Positions 6,165 through 13,273 of a stretch of 13,775 nucleotides of DNA are shown one piece after another (within the stretch, counting starts at the first letter, position 1; the number at the start of each line of letters is the position of its first letter). The notes under the pieces are model-generated. The model did no database searches. It saw only the letters and a list, made by a program, of their open reading frames with translations, and was not told the DNA's origin. This stretch comes from an uncultured Eubacteriales bacterium (GTDB lineage: Bacteria; Bacillota; Clostridia; Christensenellales; CAG-138). The position numbers were made by a program, and so were the translations under genes. The DNA lies in assembly GCA_900547135.1 (NCBI GenBank), contig URFJ01000040.1, positions 1 through 13,775 on the forward strand. The letters run 5' to 3'.

Positions 6165-7781
6165 CTAAAACATGGCGCTCCTTTTGGGCCTTTTAGGCGC
6201 TCCCATCTTTTCAACGTCCCTTCCCATCCTTATAAACCGAAACATCCTGTCCGCAGCATCGTCAAACAGCTCCGTTCCCCTTTCCATTGCCTGTTGAGTT
6301 GACATTGGAGCATTAATCAGCGTCATAATTCCGGCGTTTCCAAGATTATATATCTCTTCAGCACCCTGACCCATGGCGCCCGTAATAATGGCAACGGGAA
6401 TTTTACGCTTTACACAGCGTTTCATTATTCCAGCTACTGCCTTTCCATGACGCGCGGTTTGGCTATCCAGCATCCCCTCACCCGTAATTACCAGGGAAAC
6501 GCTATTTAAAAGCGTTTCAAAATCAATAGCCTCAAGCATAGCGTCAATACCCGGCGTAAGTCTTGCGTTGAAAAGTGCCATCAGCATTGCCCCCATCCCG
6601 CCAGCAGCGCCAGCTCCTGCTACGGAAAGTACGTCCATATCTGCTAAGTTGCTAAGAATCCGGCCGTATGAATGCATTCCTACCTCTAATAGTCTCAGCT
6701 GCTCATCATCCGCTCCCTTTTGCGGTCCATAAGTATATGTGGCGCCATTATCTCCTGTTAAAGGGTTATCCACATCGCACATCACTGTAAAGAGTGCATC
6801 CTTAGCCCTCGGATGTACCAGGCCCATATCGATTTTTGCCACCTTGGCCAGATCCTCTCCGCTGCCTAAAAGCTCAATGCCCTCCGCGTCAAGAAACCTT
6901 ACTCCAAGCGCACGCGCGCAGCCCATTCCGCCGTCGTTCGTAGCACTCCCTCCAAGACCGATTATTATATTCTTTATTCCCTCGTCCAATGCGCGCTTTA
7001 TTAGTTCGCCGGTTCCAAAGGAAGTGGCCTTCATTGGATCCAGTCTTCCGGCCGAAACGGACAGTCCGGACGCCTGTGCCATTTCTATCACCGCGGTTTT
7101 TCCGTGTAAAACCCCATATGCCGCAGTTATTTTCTCATTATTGGGCGATGTTGCCTCAATGCGACGGTACGTGCCGCTGCAGGCCGTTACAAATGCGTCT
7201 ACGGTGCCTTCGCCGCCGTCCGCAATCGGAACGGGAACGACCTTTACTCCCGGGAAATTGCGCCTGGCGGCAACTGTGAGTCTTTTAATGATCTCCATAG
7301 AGCTTAAATTGCCCTTAAACGAATCAGGTGCAAGCATAATCTTAATGCCTTTTCCTACAGGACGTTTCCTTCCGTGCTTTTTAGGCACGATCAATCCAAA
7401 CAGAGGGGCTTTTCCGCCCTTCATCCGACCGTCGCCCTGGACCCTTCCATAATAGGTTAGGCCGCTTATGCCCTCAATCCTGTTGTTTTCTATGTAAGGG
7501 AGGGAGGAGTCAAGGTACATATTAACTCCCGCATCGTTGTCAAGCTTATTAAAGATATTTCGCATATCCTTAAGCGACCCCCCCATGAACACAATGGTAT
7601 ATATATTTTGGCCCACATGTCTGCACTCATCGCAAAGGCCGCCGTGTACATGCAAACCCTTAACATCCGTAACGGTAAGTACGGAAAAAACTTCCTCAAA
7701 AAACTGTTTTGCCATACTGTCATCCGGCATAGTGCCCAGTGCGTCGAACCGTATCCCAAGCCCAAACCTTATTACATCCAT
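6165..7781 (-). CDS. Glycerate kinase fused to an unrecognised N-terminal domain
   Basis: 538 residues from ATG at 7781; an in-frame TTG at 7796 directly abuts the clpC stop. I prefer the ATG because a GGTGG lies 6 bases before it. Residues from about 146 onward are a complete glycerate kinase of the GarK/GlxK type (about 390 residues), phosphorylating D-glycerate with ATP. Seen: IKIMLAPDSFKG (146-157), DGGEGT (188-193), GLGGSATNDGGMG (275-287) and ITGEG...DSQT (near 432-442). The first 145 residues match no family I know. They contain H44, H46, C50, C53 and H55 (HVHGGLCDECRH), a possible metal site, and end in a basic Gly/Lys/Arg-rich linker. The usual kinase start is replaced in frame by IKI, and ATG codon 149 with AAGG upstream could be a second start. 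It is the last gene of the mcsA-mcsB-clpC transcript, 15 bases after clpC. The kinase call is secure; the role of the extension is unknown. Confidence 0.88.
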   Translation of the reverse strand: MDVIRFGLGIRFDALGTMPDDSMAKQFFEEVFSVLTVTDVKGLHVHGGLCDECRHVGQNIYTIVFMGGSLKDMRNIFNKLDNDAGVNMYLDSSLPYIENNRIEGISGLTYYGRVQGDGRMKGGKAPLFGLIVPKKHGRKRPVGKGIKIMLAPDSFKGNLSSMEIIKRLTVAARRNFPGVKVVPVPIADGGEGTVDAFVTACSGTYRRIEATSPNNEKITAAYGVLHGKTAVIEMAQASGLSVSAGRLDPMKATSFGTGELIKRALDEGIKNIIIGLGGSATNDGGMGCARALGVRFLDAEGIELLGSGEDLAKVAKIDMGLVHPRAKDALFTVMCDVDNPLTGDNGATYTYGPQKGADDEQLRLLEVGMHSYGRILSNLADMDVLSVAGAGAAGGMGAMLMALFNARLTPGIDAMLEAIDFETLLNSVSLVITGEGMLDSQTARHGKAVAGIMKRCVKRKIPVAIITGAMGQGAEEIYNLGNAGIMTLINAPMSTQQAMERGTELFDDAADRMFRFIRMGRDVEKMGAPKRPKRSAMF

Positions 7782-7796
7782 CTTAAACCACCACAA

Positions 7797-10244
7797 CTAG
7801 TTAACGGCTGTGCTATGACTAACGGCGCGGAACTTAAGCTTGCCCTCATCCAAGTAGGCTTCCACCTTATCGCCAAGTTTTATCTCGCCCGATAGCAGAA
7901 CCTCGCTGAGACTATCCTCCAGCTGCTGCTGAATTGCCCTTCGAAGCGGCCTTGCTCCATATTGTATGTCAAAGCCATCCTTTGCCAGATGCATCGCCGC
8001 TTCATCTGTGACTATAAGCTCAATATTCCTATCGCGAAGCCTTTCTATTACATTGGCTAGCATCAGCTTTGCAATCTGGGCAGTCTGTTCCTGTTCAAGA
8101 GGATGGAATATTATAATTTCATCAATTCTGTTAAGGAATTCAGGCCTAAACGCTTTTTTAAGCTCGGACATCATAACATCCTTCATCCGCTCATACGAGA
8201 ATTCCCTGCTATCGCGCCCGAACCCAACCGTATTATTCTGTATAAGCCTAGACGCACCGAGGTTTGAGGTCATGATAATTATCGTATTGCGAAAATCCAC
8301 AGTGCGTCCTTTAGAGTCCGTAAGCCTGCCGTCCTCCAGTACCTGAAGAAGTATGTTAAACACATCCGGGTGGGCCTTCTCTATCTCGTCGAGCAATAAA
8401 ACGCAGTACGGTCTCCGCCTTACGCGCTCGGTCAGCTGACCGCCATCGTCATAGCCTACATACCCGGGAGGAGAACCTATAAGCTTTGCCACGGAATGGG
8501 GCTCCATATATTCTGACATGTCAAGGCGTATCATCGCGTTTTCATCAGAAAACATGGCTTCTGCCAGCGCGCGTGACAATTCAGTTTTGCCTACTCCAGT
8601 GGGTCCCAGGAATAGGAACGACCCAATGGGCCTTTTGGGGTCCTTAAGGCCGGCGCGCGCCCTGCGAATTGCCCTTGATACCGCCATAACCGCCTCATCC
8701 TGGCCAATAACGCGCTTATGAAGCTCCTGTTCAAGTCTCAAAAGCTTTGTACCCTCATCCTCCGTCAGCTGTTTTACCGGTATTCCAGTCCAAAGATTCA
8801 CCACCTGGGCAATATCCTCTTCATTAACGGTGCTCTCACGCTGCTCGCGCGTATTATCCCAATCCTCTCTAAGGGCGGAGATCTTAGCGCGCAGCTTCTG
8901 TTCTTCATCCCTTAAGTGGGCGGCTCGTTCATAGTTTTGATTATTGACAGCCTCCTCCTTTTCTGTAAGAAGCGATTCAAGCGTTGCTTCCATCTCCTTC
9001 ATGTCCGGGGGAGCAATATACGCCTTAAGCCTTACGCTGCTCGCCGCTTCATCCATAAGATCTATGGCCTTATCCGGTAGAAACCTGTCCTGAATATACC
9101 TGTCGGACAACTCAACGGCAGCCTTAAGCGCATCGTCCGTTATCCTGGCCTTATGATGCGCCTCGTATTTATCCCTGAGGCCCATCAAAATTTGAAGAGC
9201 CTGTTCCTTAGTAGGTTCGCCCACGGAAACGGGCTGGAACCTACGCTCAAGAGCCGCGTCCTTTTCAATATACCGCCTGAATTCATCGGGAGTAGTTGCG
9301 CCAACAACTTGTATCTCTCCTCTTGCTAAGGCGGGCTTTAGTATGTTTGAAGCGTCAACACTGCCTTCAGACGCGCCTGCTCCAACAATGGTATGCAGCT
9401 CATCAATGAATAATATTGTGTTACCGCTTGCCTTGAGCTCGTCCAGAGCCGCCTTAATGCGTTCCTCAAACTCGCCCCTATACTTTGTACCAGCAAGCAT
9501 ACCCGCTATATCTAGCGAAACGACGCGCTTGTCCTTAAGAAGGTCTGGAGTTTCGCCGGCAACTATTCTCTGAGCCAGGCCCTCTATTATCGCGCTCTTG
9601 CCCACACCTGGATCACCTATGAGAACGGGGTTGTTCTTGGTCCTGCGGCTGAGGATCTGTATTATGCGCTGTATTTCCTCAGATCTTCCTATTACAGGAT
9701 CCAATTCCCCGTTTCTCGCCAGCTTTGTTATGTCTGTTGAATACTTATCGAGCGTTGGAGTTTCCTGCGTGACTCCAGCCTCGCTTTTCGGCTCGGCCGC
9801 CTGCTCTCCGCTTAGACCCAGTTCAATATGTTTCTTTAGCGATGATAAGTCTACACCCAATTCAGAGAGGATCCTTACCGCGACGCACCCCTGCTCGCTC
9901 AGCATTGCAAGCAGTATGTGTTCAGTACCAATGTAGTTGTTCTTATGCAGTTTTGCTTCATACAGGCTAAGCTCCAAAATTTTCTTTGTTCTGGGAGTCG
10001 AACCGAAACTATCTGTAAAATGGTAGTCTCCCCTGCCAACTATGGCTTCCGACTTCGTAGCAACATCTGCTTCGCTTACTCCAAACCTATACAGTGCCTT
10101 GGCAGCCGCTCCGTCTCCCTCTCTTATTAGTCCCATCAACAGGTGTTCACTTCCCACATAATTATGTCCAAGCTGCTTTGCGCTTTCCTGTGCAAGGGCA
10201 AGCGCTTTTTTAGCCCCCTCGGTAAACCTGTCAAAAATTCCCAT
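7797..10244 (-). CDS. clpC: ATP-dependent Clp protease ATPase subunit ClpC
   Basis: AAA+ unfoldase ClpC, 815 residues, full length. It unfolds proteins, among them those carrying phosphoarginine marks, and threads them into ClpP. Domains seen: double Clp-N repeat (about 1-145) with glutamates E33 (GSEHLL) and E108 (GTEHIL) at the places reported to hold phosphoarginine in B. subtilis ClpC; first AAA domain with Walker A GDPGVGKS (210-217) and Walker B ILFIDE (277-282); a coiled-coil middle domain (about 410-470) with a UVR-like NYERAAHLRDEEQK that binds adaptors; second AAA domain with Walker A GPTGVGKT (547-554) and Walker B LLLDE (616-620); and the ClpP-docking loop VGF (673-675). AAGGAGG lies directly before the ATG. 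The gene follows mcsB after 108 bases, so it is likely cotranscribed, and it is followed by the glycerate kinase instead of the radA common in Bacillota. Confidence 0.97.
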   Translation of the reverse strand: MGIFDRFTEGAKKALALAQESAKQLGHNYVGSEHLLMGLIREGDGAAAKALYRFGVSEADVATKSEAIVGRGDYHFTDSFGSTPRTKKILELSLYEAKLHKNNYIGTEHILLAMLSEQGCVAVRILSELGVDLSSLKKHIELGLSGEQAAEPKSEAGVTQETPTLDKYSTDITKLARNGELDPVIGRSEEIQRIIQILSRRTKNNPVLIGDPGVGKSAIIEGLAQRIVAGETPDLLKDKRVVSLDIAGMLAGTKYRGEFEERIKAALDELKASGNTILFIDELHTIVGAGASEGSVDASNILKPALARGEIQVVGATTPDEFRRYIEKDAALERRFQPVSVGEPTKEQALQILMGLRDKYEAHHKARITDDALKAAVELSDRYIQDRFLPDKAIDLMDEAASSVRLKAYIAPPDMKEMEATLESLLTEKEEAVNNQNYERAAHLRDEEQKLRAKISALREDWDNTREQRESTVNEEDIAQVVNLWTGIPVKQLTEDEGTKLLRLEQELHKRVIGQDEAVMAVSRAIRRARAGLKDPKRPIGSFLFLGPTGVGKTELSRALAEAMFSDENAMIRLDMSEYMEPHSVAKLIGSPPGYVGYDDGGQLTERVRRRPYCVLLLDEIEKAHPDVFNILLQVLEDGRLTDSKGRTVDFRNTIIIMTSNLGASRLIQNNTVGFGRDSREFSYERMKDVMMSELKKAFRPEFLNRIDEIIIFHPLEQEQTAQIAKLMLANVIERLRDRNIELIVTDEAAMHLAKDGFDIQYGARPLRRAIQQQLEDSLSEVLLSGEIKLGDKVEAYLDEGKLKFRAVSHSTAVN

Positions 10245-10352
10245 AGTTCCTCCTTATCCGTCGTTTGTTAACCATAAATCTTCCCTTAACGGAAACTATC
10301 ATCGATCTAATATGATTTTCTTCATCCTTGCCGCTCAGTATTCAAGGTAAAA

Positions 10353-11339
10353 TCAAAAGTCCTTTAAAATGTCCCGTGTCATAGCGGCGCGGGCAACCAT
10401 CTCTTCCTCAACTCCAATCCTGTGACCGGCACTAATGCACAGCGACGCGGGCTGACATCTTATCAACAGCTCGTCGGCAGTATCCGATGGAACGGGGGAT
10501 AAATCAAGGCTTGCGCCCAATTTCAAGTTTGAAATATGCTGCATAGCTTCATCGTATGATAGTTTTCGCGCATAGCGACACGCACCAACCGACCTGTTTG
10601 CGATGTCGGACAGTTCAATAGCGTTTTTCGTCGAAAGGGCCTGTCTTATATCAATTTCACGTTCCGCTATTTGACCGATTATATCGTTCAGGCTCTTTAT
10701 GATATCCTCTTCCGTTAAGCCAAGCGTATGTTGGTTCGATATCTGATATATATTGCCGGGGGCGCCGCTTCCCTCCCCGTAGAATCCTCTAACAGCACAG
10801 CCAAGCTTCGTTACATTCATTAGCAGCCCCTCCGCCTGGCCTGTTATCGCCAATCCCGCTAGGTGTACCATTGCGGACGCCCTCATTCCGGTACCGACAT
10901 TTGTAGGACATGCCGTTAAATATCCGAATTGGGAATCAAAGGCATATTCGATTCCGTTTTCTATCTGTTCATCAACCATTGATGCGAGCTCATATGCCTG
11001 GGATAGGTCAAGCCCCTTCAATATTGCCTGAACGCGTATATGATCCTCTTCATTTAACATAATGCTTATTCTCTCCGTTTCATCGATAAGGAGAGCGCCA
11101 TAAGGGCTTTTCGTTAGTTCCGCGCTGCAGAGATGGCGTTCAACAAGCTGTCTCCGCTGCATCTGCGTCAATTCCGACATTCTCAGCAGGTTGTATCCAA
11201 TTCCATCATCAAGCGCCTTGCTTACTGACTGGATTACCTCCTCCGCCTGCTGCTGGCTGAATTTGCTTACAAATGGAATTCCGTGTATATTGCGCGCCAG
11301 CCGTATACGACAACTCATTATTATATCATTTTTATTCAT
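10353..11339 (-). CDS. mcsB: Protein arginine kinase McsB
   Basis: McsB phosphorylates arginine side chains, marking proteins for ClpC-ClpP; it is built on the phosphagen (creatine/arginine) kinase catalytic fold. It has 328 residues from ATG at 11339, close to but shorter than the B. subtilis protein. Seen: SCRIRLARN (9-17, ATP-phosphate arginines), NEEDH (96-100), and FGYLTACPTNVGTG (138-151) with the active-site Cys144. The ATG overlaps the mcsA stop by 8 bases, with AAGG 8 bases upstream. A GTG at 11348 is the less likely start. At the C-terminus, where B. subtilis has the RDxxRA phosphoarginine-sensing motif, I read EMVARA (313-318), so the first two key residues differ. It is translationally coupled to mcsA, its activator. 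Confidence 0.95.
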   Translation of the reverse strand: MNKNDIIMSCRIRLARNIHGIPFVSKFSQQQAEEVIQSVSKALDDGIGYNLLRMSELTQMQRRQLVERHLCSAELTKSPYGALLIDETERISIMLNEEDHIRVQAILKGLDLSQAYELASMVDEQIENGIEYAFDSQFGYLTACPTNVGTGMRASAMVHLAGLAITGQAEGLLMNVTKLGCAVRGFYGEGSGAPGNIYQISNQHTLGLTEEDIIKSLNDIIGQIAEREIDIRQALSTKNAIELSDIANRSVGACRYARKLSYDEAMQHISNLKLGASLDLSPVPSDTADELLIRCQPASLCISAGHRIGVEEEMVARAAMTRDILKDF

Positions 11340-11805
11340 TAGCCGCACCTTCTTCCGTAAGAGCGCGTATCCTATCCCTTAAAACCGCCGCACGCTCATA
11401 CTCTTCTTTACCTACAGCTTCCGCGAGTTCGTTGCGTAGGTCCTTGATCTCCATTAGCTTATTTACGCCCGACCTTCCAGGGACGCGGCCCCTGTGTTCG
11501 GTGCGTCCACCCTGAGCCCTTTTTATTATTGGTATTAAATCGTCTCTGAAGGTAGTGTAGCATTCCTCACATCCAAGCAGTCCCGTACGCTTAAAGTCAT
11601 CCATGTCGCTAGCGCACCCACATACGGCGTCGGTTACAGGTTTTGCATATGCTGCCAACAGGTCAGAAAGAGTAGGCAGTTTAAATACATTTACACCCTG
11701 GGCCCTTGCGCATTCAGCGCACAGATGCTGCTCAGTTCTTTTTCCATTTATAACCGTGATGCGGTGTATTAACGCATCGTTCTTATTGCATATATCGCAT
11801 AGCAT
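11332..11805 (-). CDS. mcsA: McsA, zinc-binding activator of McsB
   Basis: McsA (157 residues) activates the McsB kinase and links it to ClpC. The N-terminal part carries zinc-type cysteine pairs CxxC at 3/6, 29/32 and 79/82. A further pair is C62-G-C64, a CxC where the B. subtilis protein has CxxC. A C-terminal UVR motif (about 122-157, KEEYERAAVLRDRIRAL) is a helical hairpin of the kind also found in the ClpC middle domain. GGAGG (11815-11819) lies 9 bases before the ATG. It is the first gene of the leftward operon mcsA-mcsB-clpC-glycerate kinase. In most Bacillota ctsR, the repressor of this operon, precedes mcsA; here the next gene upstream is a divergent cysteine desulfurase. Confidence 0.93.
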   Translation of the reverse strand: MLCDICNKNDALIHRITVINGKRTEQHLCAECARAQGVNVFKLPTLSDLLAAYAKPVTDAVCGCASDMDDFKRTGLLGCEECYTTFRDDLIPIIKRAQGGRTEHRGRVPGRSGVNKLMEIKDLRNELAEAVGKEEYERAAVLRDRIRALTEEGAANE

Positions 11806-11843
11806 ATTGCTTTACCTCCATTTGGAATAATAAGCATACTATT

Positions 11844-11852
11844 ATTATAGCA
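11844..11852 (-). promoter_or_regulatory. Extended -10 promoter of the mcsA-mcsB-clpC operon
   Basis: Minus-strand TGCTATAAT: TATAAT at 11849-11844 with TG one base upstream. No good -35 is seen at 16-18 bases (GTTCTT at 17). Transcription would start near 11837, about 30 bases before the mcsA ATG. Confidence 0.6.
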
Positions 11853-11856
11853 CTTT

Positions 11857-11877
11857 CGCATGCATGAAGAACATGCG
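11857..11877. promoter_or_regulatory. Inverted repeat over the mcsA -35 region
   Basis: CGCATG (11857-11862), nine bases, CATGCG (11872-11877): a perfect 6-bp dyad with N9 spacing, lying just upstream of and across the -35 position of the mcsA promoter. It does not match CIRCE (HrcA) or the CtsR heptad repeat. It could be an operator of another regulator; half sites this short can also arise by chance. Confidence 0.35.
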
Positions 11878-11914
11878 CGTCTACAAAACATATGTGAGTA
11901 GTTTGTGAAAAACG

Positions 11915-12080
11915 CATGGCAAAAAAACCATGGCTTATGTTATTATTATTGGAAAAGCGTGAACGGCACGATTTAATACAAGAAATGATTTTGTCTTAAA
12001 CCGTAACTGATGTATCCATCCTGCCGTACATATATATGGAGGCTTTGTCTCGACTATAATGATAATACGGAGTGAAAACG
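11915..12080 (+). promoter_or_regulatory. Promoter region upstream of the nifZ-thiI operon
   Basis: Part of the 275-base divergent gap between mcsA and the second desulfurase. Two weak promoter candidates are seen: TTGGAA (11949-11954), 17 bases, TTTAAT (11972-11977); and a perfect TATAAT (12055-12060) without a good -35, which would leave a leader of only about 14 bases. A direct repeat CATGGC (11915-11920 and 11929-11934) flanks an A7 tract. No riboswitch, T-box or ORF with a ribosome site was recognised. Confidence 0.35.
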
Positions 12081-13223
12081 ATGATATATTTGGACAATAG
12101 CGCAACAACCCGAACCTTTGACTCGGCTGCGGAAGCTGCGAGAAATCATATGCTGAGGGATTACTTCAATCCCTCAAGCGCTTACTCGCCCGCCGTGGCT
12201 GTCGAGAAATCCGTGCTTATGGCTAAAAGGCGCCTTGCGGACGTTATAAAGGCCAGCCCGGATGAAATCATCTTTACATCAGGTGCTACCGAGAGCAACA
12301 ACATGGCGTTTTCAGGAACGCTCAAAGCAATGCGAGGCAAAGGAAGAATAATTGTAAGCACAGTGGAGCATCCATCGGTATATGAAACTGCTTTGACATA
12401 TAAGAGTGCCGGTTATGACGTAGTTTTTACCGAAGTAGATGGCAATGGGCGCGTACGGCTTGATTTATTGAGTCAGCTTATAACGCAAAATACCCAGTTT
12501 GTAAGCGTAATGCAGGTTAACAATGAAACCGGCGCTATCAACCAGATTTCAGAAATCAACCACATGCTTAAGTCAATAGCTCCTGGAGCCGTTATGCACG
12601 TAGACGGCGTTCAGGGCTTTCTCAAGGTTCCTATCGGCGCCGAGGCCTGCGATATGTATTCCCTAAGCGGACATAAATTTCACGCTCCCAAAGGCGTAGG
12701 CGCCCTGTACGCAAGCAAAAAGATAAAGTTTCTGGGCGGTCAGACAGGCGGGGGTCAGGAAAACGGGCTTCGCTCCGGAACCGTAAATACTCCCGGAATA
12801 TTGGCAATGGACGCCGCGATACAACAGTATGTCTCAAACAATGACATATATATCAACTCGATGATGCGCTGCAAGCTCAGGCTTGCCGAAAACCTGCTAA
12901 GGATTAGGGACACCGTTATAAATGGCCCTGCCCCTATTAAGGGCGCTCCTCATATACTGAATGTCTCGTTCCTAGGCGTAAAAGGGGAAGTACTTCTGCA
13001 TGCTCTTGAAGACCGTCAGATCTATGTCGCTACGGGCTCGGCGTGTTCCTCTTATAAGCATGGGAAGAACCGGATACTTGAATCCATGGGCGTAAAAGGC
13101 GAACGTCAGGAGGGCGCGATTAGGTTCAGCCTAAGCCCATTTAACACTATTGCGGAAATGGACGAGGCTGCGGCAGTTATTGAGAGTATGGTGGCATTCC
13201 TGCGCCGATACCGTCGTAGGTAA
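12081..13223 (+). CDS. nifZ: Cysteine desulfurase, NifZ/IscS type partner of ThiI
   Basis: Second PLP-dependent cysteine desulfurase, 380 residues from ATG at 12081. GGAGTG (12069-12074) is 6 bases upstream and supports that start over the GTG at 12072, which lies inside the ribosome site. Seen: YLDNSATT at the N-terminus, His97 (STVEHPS), Asp175 (HVDGVQ), PLP lysine K199 (SGHKFHAPKG) and persulfide Cys322 (TGSACSS). Its product hands persulfide sulfur to ThiI for 4-thiouridine in tRNA, as shown for the NifZ-ThiI pair of B. subtilis. The next gene is thiI, 50 bases downstream with no terminator between, which supports this job rather than bulk Fe-S assembly. The C-terminus is strongly basic (RRYRRR). 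Gene name given by context and similarity. Confidence 0.9.
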   Translation: MIYLDNSATTRTFDSAAEAARNHMLRDYFNPSSAYSPAVAVEKSVLMAKRRLADVIKASPDEIIFTSGATESNNMAFSGTLKAMRGKGRIIVSTVEHPSVYETALTYKSAGYDVVFTEVDGNGRVRLDLLSQLITQNTQFVSVMQVNNETGAINQISEINHMLKSIAPGAVMHVDGVQGFLKVPIGAEACDMYSLSGHKFHAPKGVGALYASKKIKFLGGQTGGGQENGLRSGTVNTPGILAMDAAIQQYVSNNDIYINSMMRCKLRLAENLLRIRDTVINGPAPIKGAPHILNVSFLGVKGEVLLHALEDRQIYVATGSACSSYKHGKNRILESMGVKGERQEGAIRFSLSPFNTIAEMDEAAAVIESMVAFLRRYRRR

Positions 13224-13273
13224 CTGGAGTACAATCGCATATAACAGTGAAACAAATGATTTAAGGAGAACAA

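Noticed and set aside
6054..6302. 82-codon plus-strand ORF in the nifU-kinase gap
   Set aside because: It starts within the terminator region, overlaps the kinase 3' end antisense and lacks a ribosome site.
6739..7452. Long plus-strand ORF of 237 codons
   Set aside because: It lies antisense within the well-supported glycerate kinase and has a Pro/Ser-rich low-information product typical of a shadow frame.
10245..10352. A 23-codon minus-strand ORF between mcsB and clpC, running into the clpC start
   Set aside because: It has no ribosome site and no composition or motif to support it; more likely simple leader sequence.
11851..11877. CIRCE (HrcA) element near the mcsA promoter, suggested by AGCACT at 11849-11854
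   Set aside because: The matching GAGTGCT half at nine bases distance is absent; only the separate CGCATG dyad is symmetric.
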